Shown here in pieces: positions 36,303 to 43,619 of a stretch of DNA of 64,000 nucleotides. Below the pieces are notes generated by a model. That model was not told where the DNA came from. It worked only from the letters and a program-made list of their open reading frames with translations, and made no database searches. The position numbers and the translations under genes are program-made. Location of the stretch: NCBI RefSeq assembly GCF_965201005.1, contig NZ_OZ241747.1, positions 2,542,001 to 2,606,000 of the forward strand, written 5' to 3'. Source of the stretch: Mucilaginibacter_A sp965201005 (GTDB lineage Bacteria > Bacteroidota > Bacteroidia > Sphingobacteriales > Sphingobacteriaceae). Within the stretch, counting starts at the first letter, position 1; each line of letters starts with the position of its first letter.

Positions 36303-36392
36303 TTAAAAACCGTATTTAAACGCCAATATGGCAGTGATGTTAAATTATCTGTAAAAAGTTGTGCAAAGCTATTCATGTTCAAGAGATATGCC

Positions 36393-36436
36393 AAGCTGTT
36401 TTTATCTTACCAAAAAACAGGCGGTAAAAACAGCAT
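36393..36436. repeat. Inverted type B pair in the lon-cmk divergent spacer
   Basis: GCTGTTTTTA and TAAAAACAGC form a 10-bp perfect stem around 20 bases (outer length 44). It lies between the divergent lon and cmk starts, so it is in a promoter region rather than behind a gene. Confidence 0.7.
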
Positions 36437-36470
36437 TGGCTTTTGTGATTCAGATTTTGCCGGATTCGGT

Positions 36471-36478
36471 TATCTTTG
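36471..36478 (+). promoter_or_regulatory. TAnnTTTG -7 box before cmk
   Basis: TATCTTTG matches the -7 consensus and ends 8 bases before the preferred cmk ATG at 36487; TTTTG at 36441-36445 is a possible but slightly distant -33 box. Confidence 0.45.
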
Positions 36479-36486
36479 AACCTGAA

Positions 36487-37167
36487 ATGAACACAAACTT
36501 TGTAATAGCGATTGACGGCTATTCTTCCTGCGGAAAAAGTACGCTGGCAAAAGCATTGGCAAAGCAGCTTAATTTTATTTATGTGGACAGTGGATCGATG
36601 TACAGGGCGGTTACGTTGTATTTCCTGCGGAACAATATCGATGTTGGCAATCCGGAGCAGGTTTACGAAGCATTGAAAAATATCCACCTCAACTTCAACT
36701 CCCGCGATTACGAAACGCATATTATGCTGAATGGCGAGGAGGTTTCTGCGGAAATCAGACAAATGCCGGTTTCAAAAAATGTGAGTGCGGTTTCGGCCAT
36801 AAAAAAAGTGCGCCACGAAATGGTGAAACAGCAGCAGCGGATGGGTAAATCTAAAAATATTGTGATGGATGGCCGCGATATTGGGACTGCTGTTTTTAAA
36901 AATGCGCAACTGAAATTATTTATGACGGCCGACCCGAAAATCCGCGCAGAACGCCGTTACAAAGAACTGATCGAAAAAGGCCAGGAAATTACGTTGCATG
37001 AAATTTTTGAAAACATCGCCGACCGTGATTTTCAAGACACCACCAGGATTGAAAGCCCATTGGTTCGTGCCGATGACGCAGTGATTTTAGACAACACCAA
37101 TATTTCCCCCCAACAACAACTCGATTTTGCTTTGGAAAAAGTTAACGCGTTGAGGAATTCCGCTTAA
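36487..37167 (+). CDS. cmk: (d)CMP kinase
   Basis: Phosphorylates CMP and dCMP for nucleotide synthesis. Start at the ATG giving MNTNFVIAIDGYSSCGKSTL, which puts the P-loop (GYSSCGKS) near residue 10 as in the family; a longer open frame upstream runs through the repeat hairpin and is not credible. YVDSGSMYRAVTLYF near 33 and MDGRDIGTAVFKNA near 130 are the CMP-binding and lid motifs; RAERRYKEL follows. The length is 226. A type B motif at 36898 is read TAVFK. It is transcribed alone. Confidence 0.94.
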   Translation: MNTNFVIAIDGYSSCGKSTLAKALAKQLNFIYVDSGSMYRAVTLYFLRNNIDVGNPEQVYEALKNIHLNFNSRDYETHIMLNGEEVSAEIRQMPVSKNVSAVSAIKKVRHEMVKQQQRMGKSKNIVMDGRDIGTAVFKNAQLKLFMTADPKIRAERRYKELIEKGQEITLHEIFENIADRDFQDTTRIESPLVRADDAVILDNTNISPQQQLDFALEKVNALRNSA

Positions 37168-37201
37168 AAGCTATCTATGATTAGGTTTAAAGCTTTTTAT
37201 G

Positions 37202-37297
37202 ATGCTTCTTTTATCACCTAAAATTTGGTGGTTTTTATATAAATTCTTCTATCGGCAACAATTACGAAAACGAAATTTACTGGCATAAAAGAAGTAT
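37202..37297. repeat. 96-bp inverted-end element (copy c)
   Basis: Near-identical left end to the element at 7142 (type A with tail through TTTGGTGG and on into TTTATATA) and similar right end (GAAATTTACTGGCATAAAAGAAGTA). Located 34 bases behind cmk. Confidence 0.7.
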
Positions 37298-37365
37298 TGT
37301 AAACTTGTTGACAAAAATTTAAACAGGCAATAAAAAGTTGTTAAATTTCTGTGAGAAAAATCCTG

Positions 37366-37459
37366 ATGCTTCTTTTATCCCATAAAATTGGTGTTGTGTT
37401 ACCATAGCGGCGCAAAAAAACACGAGAATTTTTGATTTTTTAGGTGATAAAAGAGGCAT
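37366..37459. repeat. 94-bp inverted-end element (copy d)
   Basis: Type A at 37367 and an inverted one-mismatch type A (TAAAAGAGGCA) at 37448, with TTTTTTAGGTGA as the inner tail of the right end. The middle is unlike copies a and c. With copy c it fills most of the 400-base spacer between cmk and the SDR gene; nothing else was seen there. Confidence 0.6.
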
Positions 37460-37566
37460 TGGAAATAAGTTATACCGTTTTAAAAAGTTTTTACGTTATA
37501 ATAAAGTTTTATTTCTGCCGCACCATCTGTTATTTTCAAAACCAATGATCGTACCAGCTGCTAAAT

Positions 37567-38340
37567 TTAGTCTAACGTCTGCACTCCGCCGCCGTTTACA
37601 AAAATAGTTTGTCCGCTTACCCATTCGGAAATTGGCGATGCAAAATAGAGCATGGCACCAGCAATATCATCAGCAGTTCCTAATCTTTTAATTGGTGTAT
37701 TTGCCAGCATTTTTTCTTCGATTTCCGGTGTTAGCACTTTTTCCAGTGCAGCTGTTTTTGTTGCGCCCGGCCCAACACAATTAATACGCACTTCCGGGCC
37801 AAAATCATGAGCCAAGTTGGCTGCCAAATGATTTACCGCTGCTTTAGAACCGCCATATCCACTCATGTTCGGGCTTTTGTTTACGCTAGACATCGACGTT
37901 GTAAAAACTATGGATCCGTAACCATCTTTTTTCATGTGGGGAACACATAATTGGCATAAACGCCAGCCGCTGAATACGTTCAGCTCGAAGTCGCGTTTAA
38001 TATCATCAACAGAAATTTTAAATGGATTTTCCCGCCCGCCGCCGCCGCCTCCAGCGTTGTTGATAAGAATATGGACGCCGCCTAATTCCCGGACTGTTTT
38101 ATCGACTAAATTTACTAAATCTTCATCTTTTAAAACATTGCAAGCTATGGCGGTAGCTTTTACGCCCAATTCCCTGATTTCCTTTGCCGTATCTTCTGCT
38201 TTTTCAAGATCAAAATCCCCAATGGAGATATTTGCACCTGCTTTTGCCAATAAGATAGCGGTTGCTTTCCCGATACCAGCAGCACCGCCAGTTACAATGG
38301 CTGTTTTTCCTGTCAAATCAAATAATCCTTTAAAATCCAT
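37567..38340 (-). CDS. SDR-family NAD(P)-dependent oxidoreductase
   Basis: Classical short-chain dehydrogenase, 257 residues. TGGAAGIGKATA near 17 is the cofactor-binding Gly motif; the Asp in ISIGDFD at the end of strand 2 favours NAD. NNAGGGGG near 92 and the catalytic Ser-Tyr-Lys set (TSMSSVNKSPNMSGYGGSKAA, about 143-162) are complete. The C-terminal WVSGQTIFVNGGGVQTLD is typical of enzymes close to 7-alpha-hydroxysteroid dehydrogenase and glucose dehydrogenase, but the substrate is unknown. It is 106 bases downstream of a serine hydrolase gene on the same strand. Confidence 0.9.
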   Translation of the reverse strand: MDFKGLFDLTGKTAIVTGGAAGIGKATAILLAKAGANISIGDFDLEKAEDTAKEIRELGVKATAIACNVLKDEDLVNLVDKTVRELGGVHILINNAGGGGGGRENPFKISVDDIKRDFELNVFSGWRLCQLCVPHMKKDGYGSIVFTTSMSSVNKSPNMSGYGGSKAAVNHLAANLAHDFGPEVRINCVGPGATKTAALEKVLTPEIEEKMLANTPIKRLGTADDIAGAMLYFASPISEWVSGQTIFVNGGGVQTLD

Positions 38341-38446
38341 ATCGCTTTTATTTTAATTTTTATATTGTTTTTCCCTGCGGATAATCACATCAACAATGAG
38401 TTTTGGAAGTCACAAGCTGCCGTTCCCTATTAAATAACCGGAAATT

Positions 38447-39799
38447 TTATCTTTTATTCTTTAAATAATCTGCTACTGCCTGGTAAGCCGGCAAAGAAGT
38501 GGCATCGTTTGCCGCATTTGCCGCTACCGGATGCGATGCCAATCTCACGATCACCATTTGCGCGGCAGGATCAATATAAATGGTTTGCCCATGCACGCCC
38601 CTTGCCGAAAAAGCACCATCTTGATTTTCTGTCATCCACCACATATTTCTATATGACCAGCCCTTCAATCCTGGATGGCCTGATTTTGCAAACGCTTTTT
38701 TACTACCGCCTTTTTCTATATCGGCAACAGCTGCGGCAGGAAAAACCTGTTTTCCGTGCCACATTCCCTTATTTAGTATCAATTCGCCAAACCGCCCTAA
38801 ATCACGTAAACCTGCGTTAAAGCCTCCGCCTGCAAAAGGAGTCCCCATTCCATCTACCTGATAATAAGCATCTTGTTCCATCCCAATTTTACCCCAAATT
38901 TCTTCTGAGAGTAATTTAGTAATAGATTTGCCGGTTGCTTTAGAAATAATCCATCCCAACGCATCGGCATTTACAGTTTTATATCCAAAAGCTTCGCCAT
39001 GTTTGCCCTGCTTTTTTATGGTTTCCAAATATTGGTAATATCCAACCGGACCTTTGTAGTCTTTAGGCTTTTGTGCCGGGTTGCCAGCTGCAGAAAATTG
39101 CCAAATGTCTGCCTTTGGGTCTGCATAATCTTCGCTGTACTTTAAAGCGGTAGTCATGTCCATTACCTGTCTTACGGTGGCATCGCCGTAGGCAGAATTT
39201 TTAAGTTCTGGCACGTAGTACGGAACAAGTTTACCTGGATCGAGTTTTCCTTCCGCCACTAAAATAGAGGCCAGAGTACCGGTGAAAGATTTTGTGAGCG
39301 ACATGACCGCATGAACATTTTCCTGGGTCAAGGCGCCAAAATACCGCTCATAAACTATTTTCCCTTTATGAATGATGAGCATGCCATCGGTATAGTTTTC
39401 GGCTAAAGAGTTTTCCCATGTCATCTTTTGCTTTGAATTCCAGGGTAAAAAAGTTAATTGATCAATATTTTGATCCAAGGCATAATGCATTGGGTCAGGT
39501 GCTTCCAATCCTCTCGATACGTTTTGGGTAGGCAATAATTCGCGCATGTGCACTACGCTCCAACGTATGGCCGGGAACTCGAAGAACGACCCGTCCCAAG
39601 TATGCAAAATCCGATTTGCCGGCGGCGGAAAACCCTGCATCCAGCCAAAATTCTTTGGATCGCTTTGTTTTGCGGAAAGATATTTTTTTGTTGTCTGGGC
39701 GGACGAAGATCCGCTGCCGAGAACAACCAATACAAAGAGTATGGTCAATCTTGTGCAAGTGTTTTTTTCGATAGTTGTAGAACGCGTTGACTTGTTCAT
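38447..39799 (-). CDS. Exported serine hydrolase, class C beta-lactamase fold
   Basis: 450 residues. A signal peptide covers about 18-35 (LTILFVLVVLGSGSSSAQ). The fold of class C beta-lactamases and esterases is shown by SLTKSFTG near 167 (S-x-x-K with the nucleophile Ser), YKTVNADALGW near 273 (Tyr motif) and RGVHGQTIYIDP near 403, which replaces the KTG box. Such proteins are esterases, peptidases or 6-aminohexanoate-type amidases; beta-lactamase activity should not be assumed. It acts in the periplasm. A 20-bp perfect palindrome lies 69 bases upstream of the start and could be its operator. Confidence 0.87.
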   Translation of the reverse strand: MNKSTRSTTIEKNTCTRLTILFVLVVLGSGSSSAQTTKKYLSAKQSDPKNFGWMQGFPPPANRILHTWDGSFFEFPAIRWSVVHMRELLPTQNVSRGLEAPDPMHYALDQNIDQLTFLPWNSKQKMTWENSLAENYTDGMLIIHKGKIVYERYFGALTQENVHAVMSLTKSFTGTLASILVAEGKLDPGKLVPYYVPELKNSAYGDATVRQVMDMTTALKYSEDYADPKADIWQFSAAGNPAQKPKDYKGPVGYYQYLETIKKQGKHGEAFGYKTVNADALGWIISKATGKSITKLLSEEIWGKIGMEQDAYYQVDGMGTPFAGGGFNAGLRDLGRFGELILNKGMWHGKQVFPAAAVADIEKGGSKKAFAKSGHPGLKGWSYRNMWWMTENQDGAFSARGVHGQTIYIDPAAQMVIVRLASHPVAANAANDATSLPAYQAVADYLKNKR

Positions 39800-39867
39800 A
39801 TAAAAAGGTTCCTTTAATGTTTCTTTTTGTGCCAGCTACTTAATTTTCCGGTAGAACGCAAGCCTTA

Positions 39868-39887
39868 ACGGTAAGGTGACTTACCGT
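39868..39887. promoter_or_regulatory. 20-bp perfect palindrome upstream of the serine hydrolase
   Basis: ACGGTAAG-GTGA-CTTACCGT: 8-bp arms and a 4-base centre, with no T run beside it. It sits 69 bases upstream of the hydrolase start on the minus strand, where an operator would be expected. Confidence 0.4.
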
Positions 39888-40195
39888 CGCGGAAACAATT
39901 CAGACGACCAAACCAATAATAATTAAAGCGTTTAGCAAGGTAACGTCTAAAGTGCCTATATATCGTTGCCAAAGCACTGACAATGAAGCAATAACACCAA
40001 AGGTGAAAAAACCGTGTTTGATTACTGTCCATAAAGCTTTAGGGGAAATTTAACTTAAGATATGTTAAAAGGCCAACTCGCTGCAATCCTTCCTATCTCA
40101 TTAAAAATAGGAGTTAAATGTAAAACCGGGCTTTCTCTAATGTTTTAAACTGAAAGATTTTAGTGCCAGTTTAAAGTTTATCCAATGGTTTTTAT
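39888..40195. other. Spacer without recognised content
   Basis: About 300 bases between the palindrome and repeat element e. No open frame of protein-like composition, no RNA gene and no motif copy were seen. Confidence 0.5.
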
Positions 40196-40288
40196 TTGCT
40201 TCTTTTATCATACAAAAAATAAAAGGCTTTAGTTTTAGATGGATAGATTTTGATAAAAACACCAACTTTTAGGTGATAAAAGAAGCAT
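40196..40288. repeat. 93-bp inverted-end element (copy e)
   Basis: Type A at 40197 and inverted type A with tail (CCAACTTTTAGGTGA then TAAAAGAAGCAT) at 40277. The middle is unlike the other copies. It lies between the dCMP-deaminase-type gene's 3' end and the serine hydrolase promoter region. Confidence 0.65.
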
Positions 40289-40362
40289 GGTATTTTACTT
40301 CGATAAGTTTAAACGGGCTCAGGCTAAACTGATTTTTATGAGTATAAACAGGCTTTTAAAAA

Positions 40363-40824
40363 TTAATCTACAACTTCATACTGTTTTGTAGTTACACCAA
40401 ACCGGTTTAAAAAATCCACACCTTCATCCGCGGCAAAACCTTTATAAGCGGCGTATGATTTCTGGTAAAAAACAGCTGCAATCCCGGCCGAAAATATTAA
40501 CCGGGCACATGGCAAACACGGCGAAAGTGTTACATATAAAGTTGCGCCTTCCAGCTTTGCACCGTTTTTTACGGCATATAAAATGGCATTTTGCTCGGCG
40601 TGCAAAGCTAAAGAGCAGCTTCCTTTTGTGTCGCGGGCACAGCCTTGTTCCGGCCATTCTTCATCACAATTATGGGTTCCGGCAGGCGGCCCATTATAAC
40701 CGATGGAAATGATGCGGGTGTCTTTTGTTAAAACGGCACCAACCTGTGCTTTTACGCAGTGAGAACGCAAAGCCAGATCGGTAGCGAGGTGCATAAAAAT
40801 CGTATCGAAGCTTTTTTTAGCCAT
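40363..40824 (-). CDS. dCMP deaminase family protein (ComEB-like)
   Basis: Zinc deaminase, 153 residues, predicted to convert dCMP to dUMP for dTMP supply. ALHAEQNAIL near 75 gives a zinc His and the catalytic Glu, and TLSPCLPCARLIF near 100 gives the two zinc Cys. The extra IGYNGPPAGTHNCDEEW segment near 38-54 is typical of dCMP deaminases rather than cytidine deaminases. The gene lies 6 bases behind the sugar transporter gene on the same strand, so it is likely co-transcribed, although no functional link is obvious. Confidence 0.9.
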   Translation of the reverse strand: MAKKSFDTIFMHLATDLALRSHCVKAQVGAVLTKDTRIISIGYNGPPAGTHNCDEEWPEQGCARDTKGSCSLALHAEQNAILYAVKNGAKLEGATLYVTLSPCLPCARLIFSAGIAAVFYQKSYAAYKGFAADEGVDFLNRFGVTTKQYEVVD

Positions 40825-40830
40825 GTAAAA

Positions 40831-42438
40831 TTAGTGTCCGCCGCCGGCAATCACATTGTTCATGTCGATGCCTTGTTTTTTCAAAGCCGGTCCAACTTTT
40901 ATGGCGAAGAAAGTGATGTAAGCAAAGCAGATTACAGGGATAATGTACGAAACGTGGATTCCGGCCGTATCTGCCAAAATACCCTGCACCGGCGGAATGA
41001 TCGATCCGCCCAAAATCATCATGATCAAAAATGCAGAACCCTGACTGGTATGTTTGCCCAAACCGGCCACAGCCAGCGAAAATATACTCGGGAACATGAT
41101 TGAACAGCATAAACCTCCGCTTAAAAAAGCATAAGTGGCAATAATACCGGTAGTTAACAAACCGGTAATCATGGCCAAAACACCCAGAATACCAAAAATC
41201 ATCAATACGCGGGTTGGTTTGTTCTGCCCTAAAAAGAATGCCACAATTAAAACCGTAACGCAAATGGCATAACTGTATAAATTGCTTACATCTGTACCGG
41301 AAATGTGGTTGAAAAACAAAACCACTGCAAAAGCCACAAACGGAACAACAACCGTTAAAATGTTTTTGGTTTGTTTTGGTAATTTAAACGCACTTATGCC
41401 GCCCGTCCAGCGGCCGATCATCAGGCTTCCCCAATATAAAGAAATGAAAGGCTTGATTGCTGAATCATCATAAGCACCAAATTCCGGTAGTTTTAATAAA
41501 GCACCCAAATTGCTTTGAACGGTAACTTCTACCCCAACATAGGTAAAAATGGCAAGCATCCCCAAAACTAATTGCGGATATTGCATGGCGCCCCAGCTGT
41601 CCGGATTGTTTTTTGGCGCAGTAAGCACATATATAATGGACAAAAGTATGATGGCCAAAGCTGTATAAATAAAATAGGCATTGCTCAAACCCGTCAGTTT
41701 TTCAAGAGGATTGGCTACCAAAATCATCAGAAAGCCTAAAGTGATCACCAACAAAGGTGCGTTTGCACGGGTACTGGCATCAACGTTTTCTGTACTATTG
41801 ATTTTTGGAAGGTTGGAAAACTTGTAAAAAGCGGCAACTGCCAGAAATAAAGCGGCCAGGATAAAATACAGGTTATTTACCGAAGTAATGCTAACATTGC
41901 TTTGTGCACTCTCGCGTGACGAACCGAACAGGACAACGCTAACAATGATCGGGCCCAGCAAACCACCAAAATTATTTACGCCACCTGCAAAGTTTAAACG
42001 GTCAGGCCCGCTTTCTGGCGGCCCCAAAGCCACCACAAACGGGTTTGCTGCGGTTTGCTGCAAAGAAAAACCTACCGCCACAATAAAAAAAGCACTTAAA
42101 ATAAAGGCAAAATGCCCGTTGTTTATCGCCGGGACCATGGCCAGCGCGCCAACAGTAGAGATGAGCAAGCCATACACAATACCGTTTTTATAACCAATTT
42201 TATTAAGCAGATCAACTTTGGTCAATTGCGATATAAAATACAAGATCAATGAACCGATAAAATAGCCTCCGTAAAACGTAAAATCAATCAGCTGGGATTC
42301 AAACTGCGTTAAATGAAAATGGGTTTTACAAAATGGGATAAATACGCCGTTGGATGCTGCCAGAAATCCCCAGAAAAAGAAAACCGTGATTAAGGAGTAC
42401 AAAGCTGATGCATAGCTTTTTGTTTCAGTTTGAGCCAT
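40831..42438 (-). CDS. FucP-like MFS sugar transporter
   Basis: Inner-membrane major-facilitator protein, 535 residues, twelve predicted helices. The N-terminus YSLITVFFFWGFLAASNGVFIPF resembles the fucose/glucose-galactose permease (FHS) group, including the family's QQTAANPFVVALGPPESGPDRL segment near 127. The central loop (about 200-230) and an extended region after helix 6 make it longer than E. coli FucP (about 440), as in many Bacteroidota members. The likely substrate is a monosaccharide, moved with protons. It is followed by the dCMP deaminase gene. Confidence 0.88.
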   Translation of the reverse strand: MAQTETKSYASALYSLITVFFFWGFLAASNGVFIPFCKTHFHLTQFESQLIDFTFYGGYFIGSLILYFISQLTKVDLLNKIGYKNGIVYGLLISTVGALAMVPAINNGHFAFILSAFFIVAVGFSLQQTAANPFVVALGPPESGPDRLNFAGGVNNFGGLLGPIIVSVVLFGSSRESAQSNVSITSVNNLYFILAALFLAVAAFYKFSNLPKINSTENVDASTRANAPLLVITLGFLMILVANPLEKLTGLSNAYFIYTALAIILLSIIYVLTAPKNNPDSWGAMQYPQLVLGMLAIFTYVGVEVTVQSNLGALLKLPEFGAYDDSAIKPFISLYWGSLMIGRWTGGISAFKLPKQTKNILTVVVPFVAFAVVLFFNHISGTDVSNLYSYAICVTVLIVAFFLGQNKPTRVLMIFGILGVLAMITGLLTTGIIATYAFLSGGLCCSIMFPSIFSLAVAGLGKHTSQGSAFLIMMILGGSIIPPVQGILADTAGIHVSYIIPVICFAYITFFAIKVGPALKKQGIDMNNVIAGGGH

Positions 42439-42603
42439 TAGGTTAAATAAATTGATTTAGCAATTAGTAGTGCGAACATAAAAGTATTTTGCAAATTATT
42501 CAGTATTAATTATGCATATTATTGTTGCAATCCGTATTTGTTGGGCGTTAAGGTAATTAAATTGCATATTCGCTTTTAATGCTGATCTATTTTAAGCTGC
42601 AAC

Positions 42604-43254
42604 ATGATTGAAGCCATCATTTCCGGCATCGGGATCGGGATTGTTTTGACCTTTATTACCGGTCCGGTTTTTTTTGCACTGATCAAAACCAGTATAGAAA
42701 AAGGCTTTCATGCCGGCGTGGCTTTGGCTTTAGGCGTTGTTTCAAGCGATGTGGTTTTTGTTGGGGCGATTATTTTTGGCTCACAATTATTTGAAATCCC
42801 GCCGCGTGCAAAAGTGTGGCTGGGCATTGCCGGAAGCATAATTTTGCTTTGCATCGGCATACATTATCTGCTAAAAAAAGCAGATGTCGATTTTAATACG
42901 CACACACCGCCAAAGGTTAATCGGGCAGGCTACTTTTTTAAAGGTTTTGCCATGTGCATCTTCAACCCTACCATTTTGTTTCATTGGATTACCGTGATCG
43001 GGACTGCGAGCACGGTTTATCACGCTGGTGTGCCGCACCGGCAGCTAAAAATTGCCATTATGTTTGTTACTATTTTGATTGTGCAGTTTGGCATGGATTC
43101 TACCAAAGCATTCTATGCCAATAAGTTGCGTGATAAGATTTCGGTAAAATTAGTGCACCGATTAAATTATGCGGCCGGAATTGCCCTGATTATCGCAGCT
43201 TTTATCATCATGGACCGGCTGGTAACGCACTTTGTTTTTCCGCCGATCAGTTAA
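42604..43254 (+). CDS. LysE/RhtB family translocator
   Basis: Predicted amino-acid or small-metabolite exporter, 216 residues with about six membrane helices. The N-terminal GIVLTFITGPVFFALIKTSIEKGFHAGVALALGVVSSDVVF (in parts) is the family signature, with GPVFF in place of the common GPN. KGFAMCIFNPTILFHWITVIG near 117 gives the second repeat's Asn-Pro motif. The substrate is unknown. The gene is alone and is followed, before convergent purF, by a tandem array of the dispersed motif. Confidence 0.85.
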   Translation: MIEAIISGIGIGIVLTFITGPVFFALIKTSIEKGFHAGVALALGVVSSDVVFVGAIIFGSQLFEIPPRAKVWLGIAGSIILLCIGIHYLLKKADVDFNTHTPPKVNRAGYFFKGFAMCIFNPTILFHWITVIGTASTVYHAGVPHRQLKIAIMFVTILIVQFGMDSTKAFYANKLRDKISVKLVHRLNYAAGIALIIAAFIIMDRLVTHFVFPPIS

Positions 43255-43295
43255 GTGTTAAGAATCTCAGACTAAAAATAATTTGCATAGGATGA

Positions 43296-43575
43296 TGCTT
43301 CTTTTATCCACCTAAATTCTAGTTCAAAAAGAAAGTTGAGTTCAGAATGAAAAATACAATGCTTCTTTTATCAACCTAATTTCAGACTTAAAAGAACGTT
43401 GAGTTCAGATTAAAAAATACAATGCTTCTTTTATCAACCTAATTTCTAGTTCAAAAAGAAAGTTGAGTTCAGAATGAAAAATACAATGCTTCTTTTATCA
43501 CCCTAAATTCTATTTCAGAAAGAAAGTTGAGTTGAGATTGAAAAATACAATGCTTCTTTTATCCACCTAAATTCA
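43296..43575 (+). repeat. 64-bp tandem array, five type A motifs
   Basis: Type A cores start at 43296, 43360, 43423, 43487 and 43551, spacing 64, 63, 64, 64. Each unit reads ATGCTTCTTTTATC-AACCTAAATTC, then TAGTTCAAAAAGAAAGTTGAG, TTCAGAATGAAAAATACAA, with a few substitutions between units. All copies have the same orientation. It occupies the spacer between convergent LysE-type and purF genes; no terminator hairpin was seen there. Confidence 0.9.
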
Positions 43576-43619
43576 AAAACCAGGTACCATCCAACAGCTT
43601 ACCGCAAACCCCAAACCTC

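Noticed and set aside
36361..36486. N-terminal extension of cmk
   Set aside because: Covers the motif hairpin and a promoter-like box, and the P-loop would be displaced by 42 residues compared with the family.
38509..39803. Several plus-strand frames opposite the serine hydrolase
   Set aside because: They are frames antisense to a well-supported gene with complete catalytic motifs.
43296..43575. CRISPR array
   Set aside because: The 64-bp repeats are contiguous with no unique spacers, and there are no cas genes nearby.
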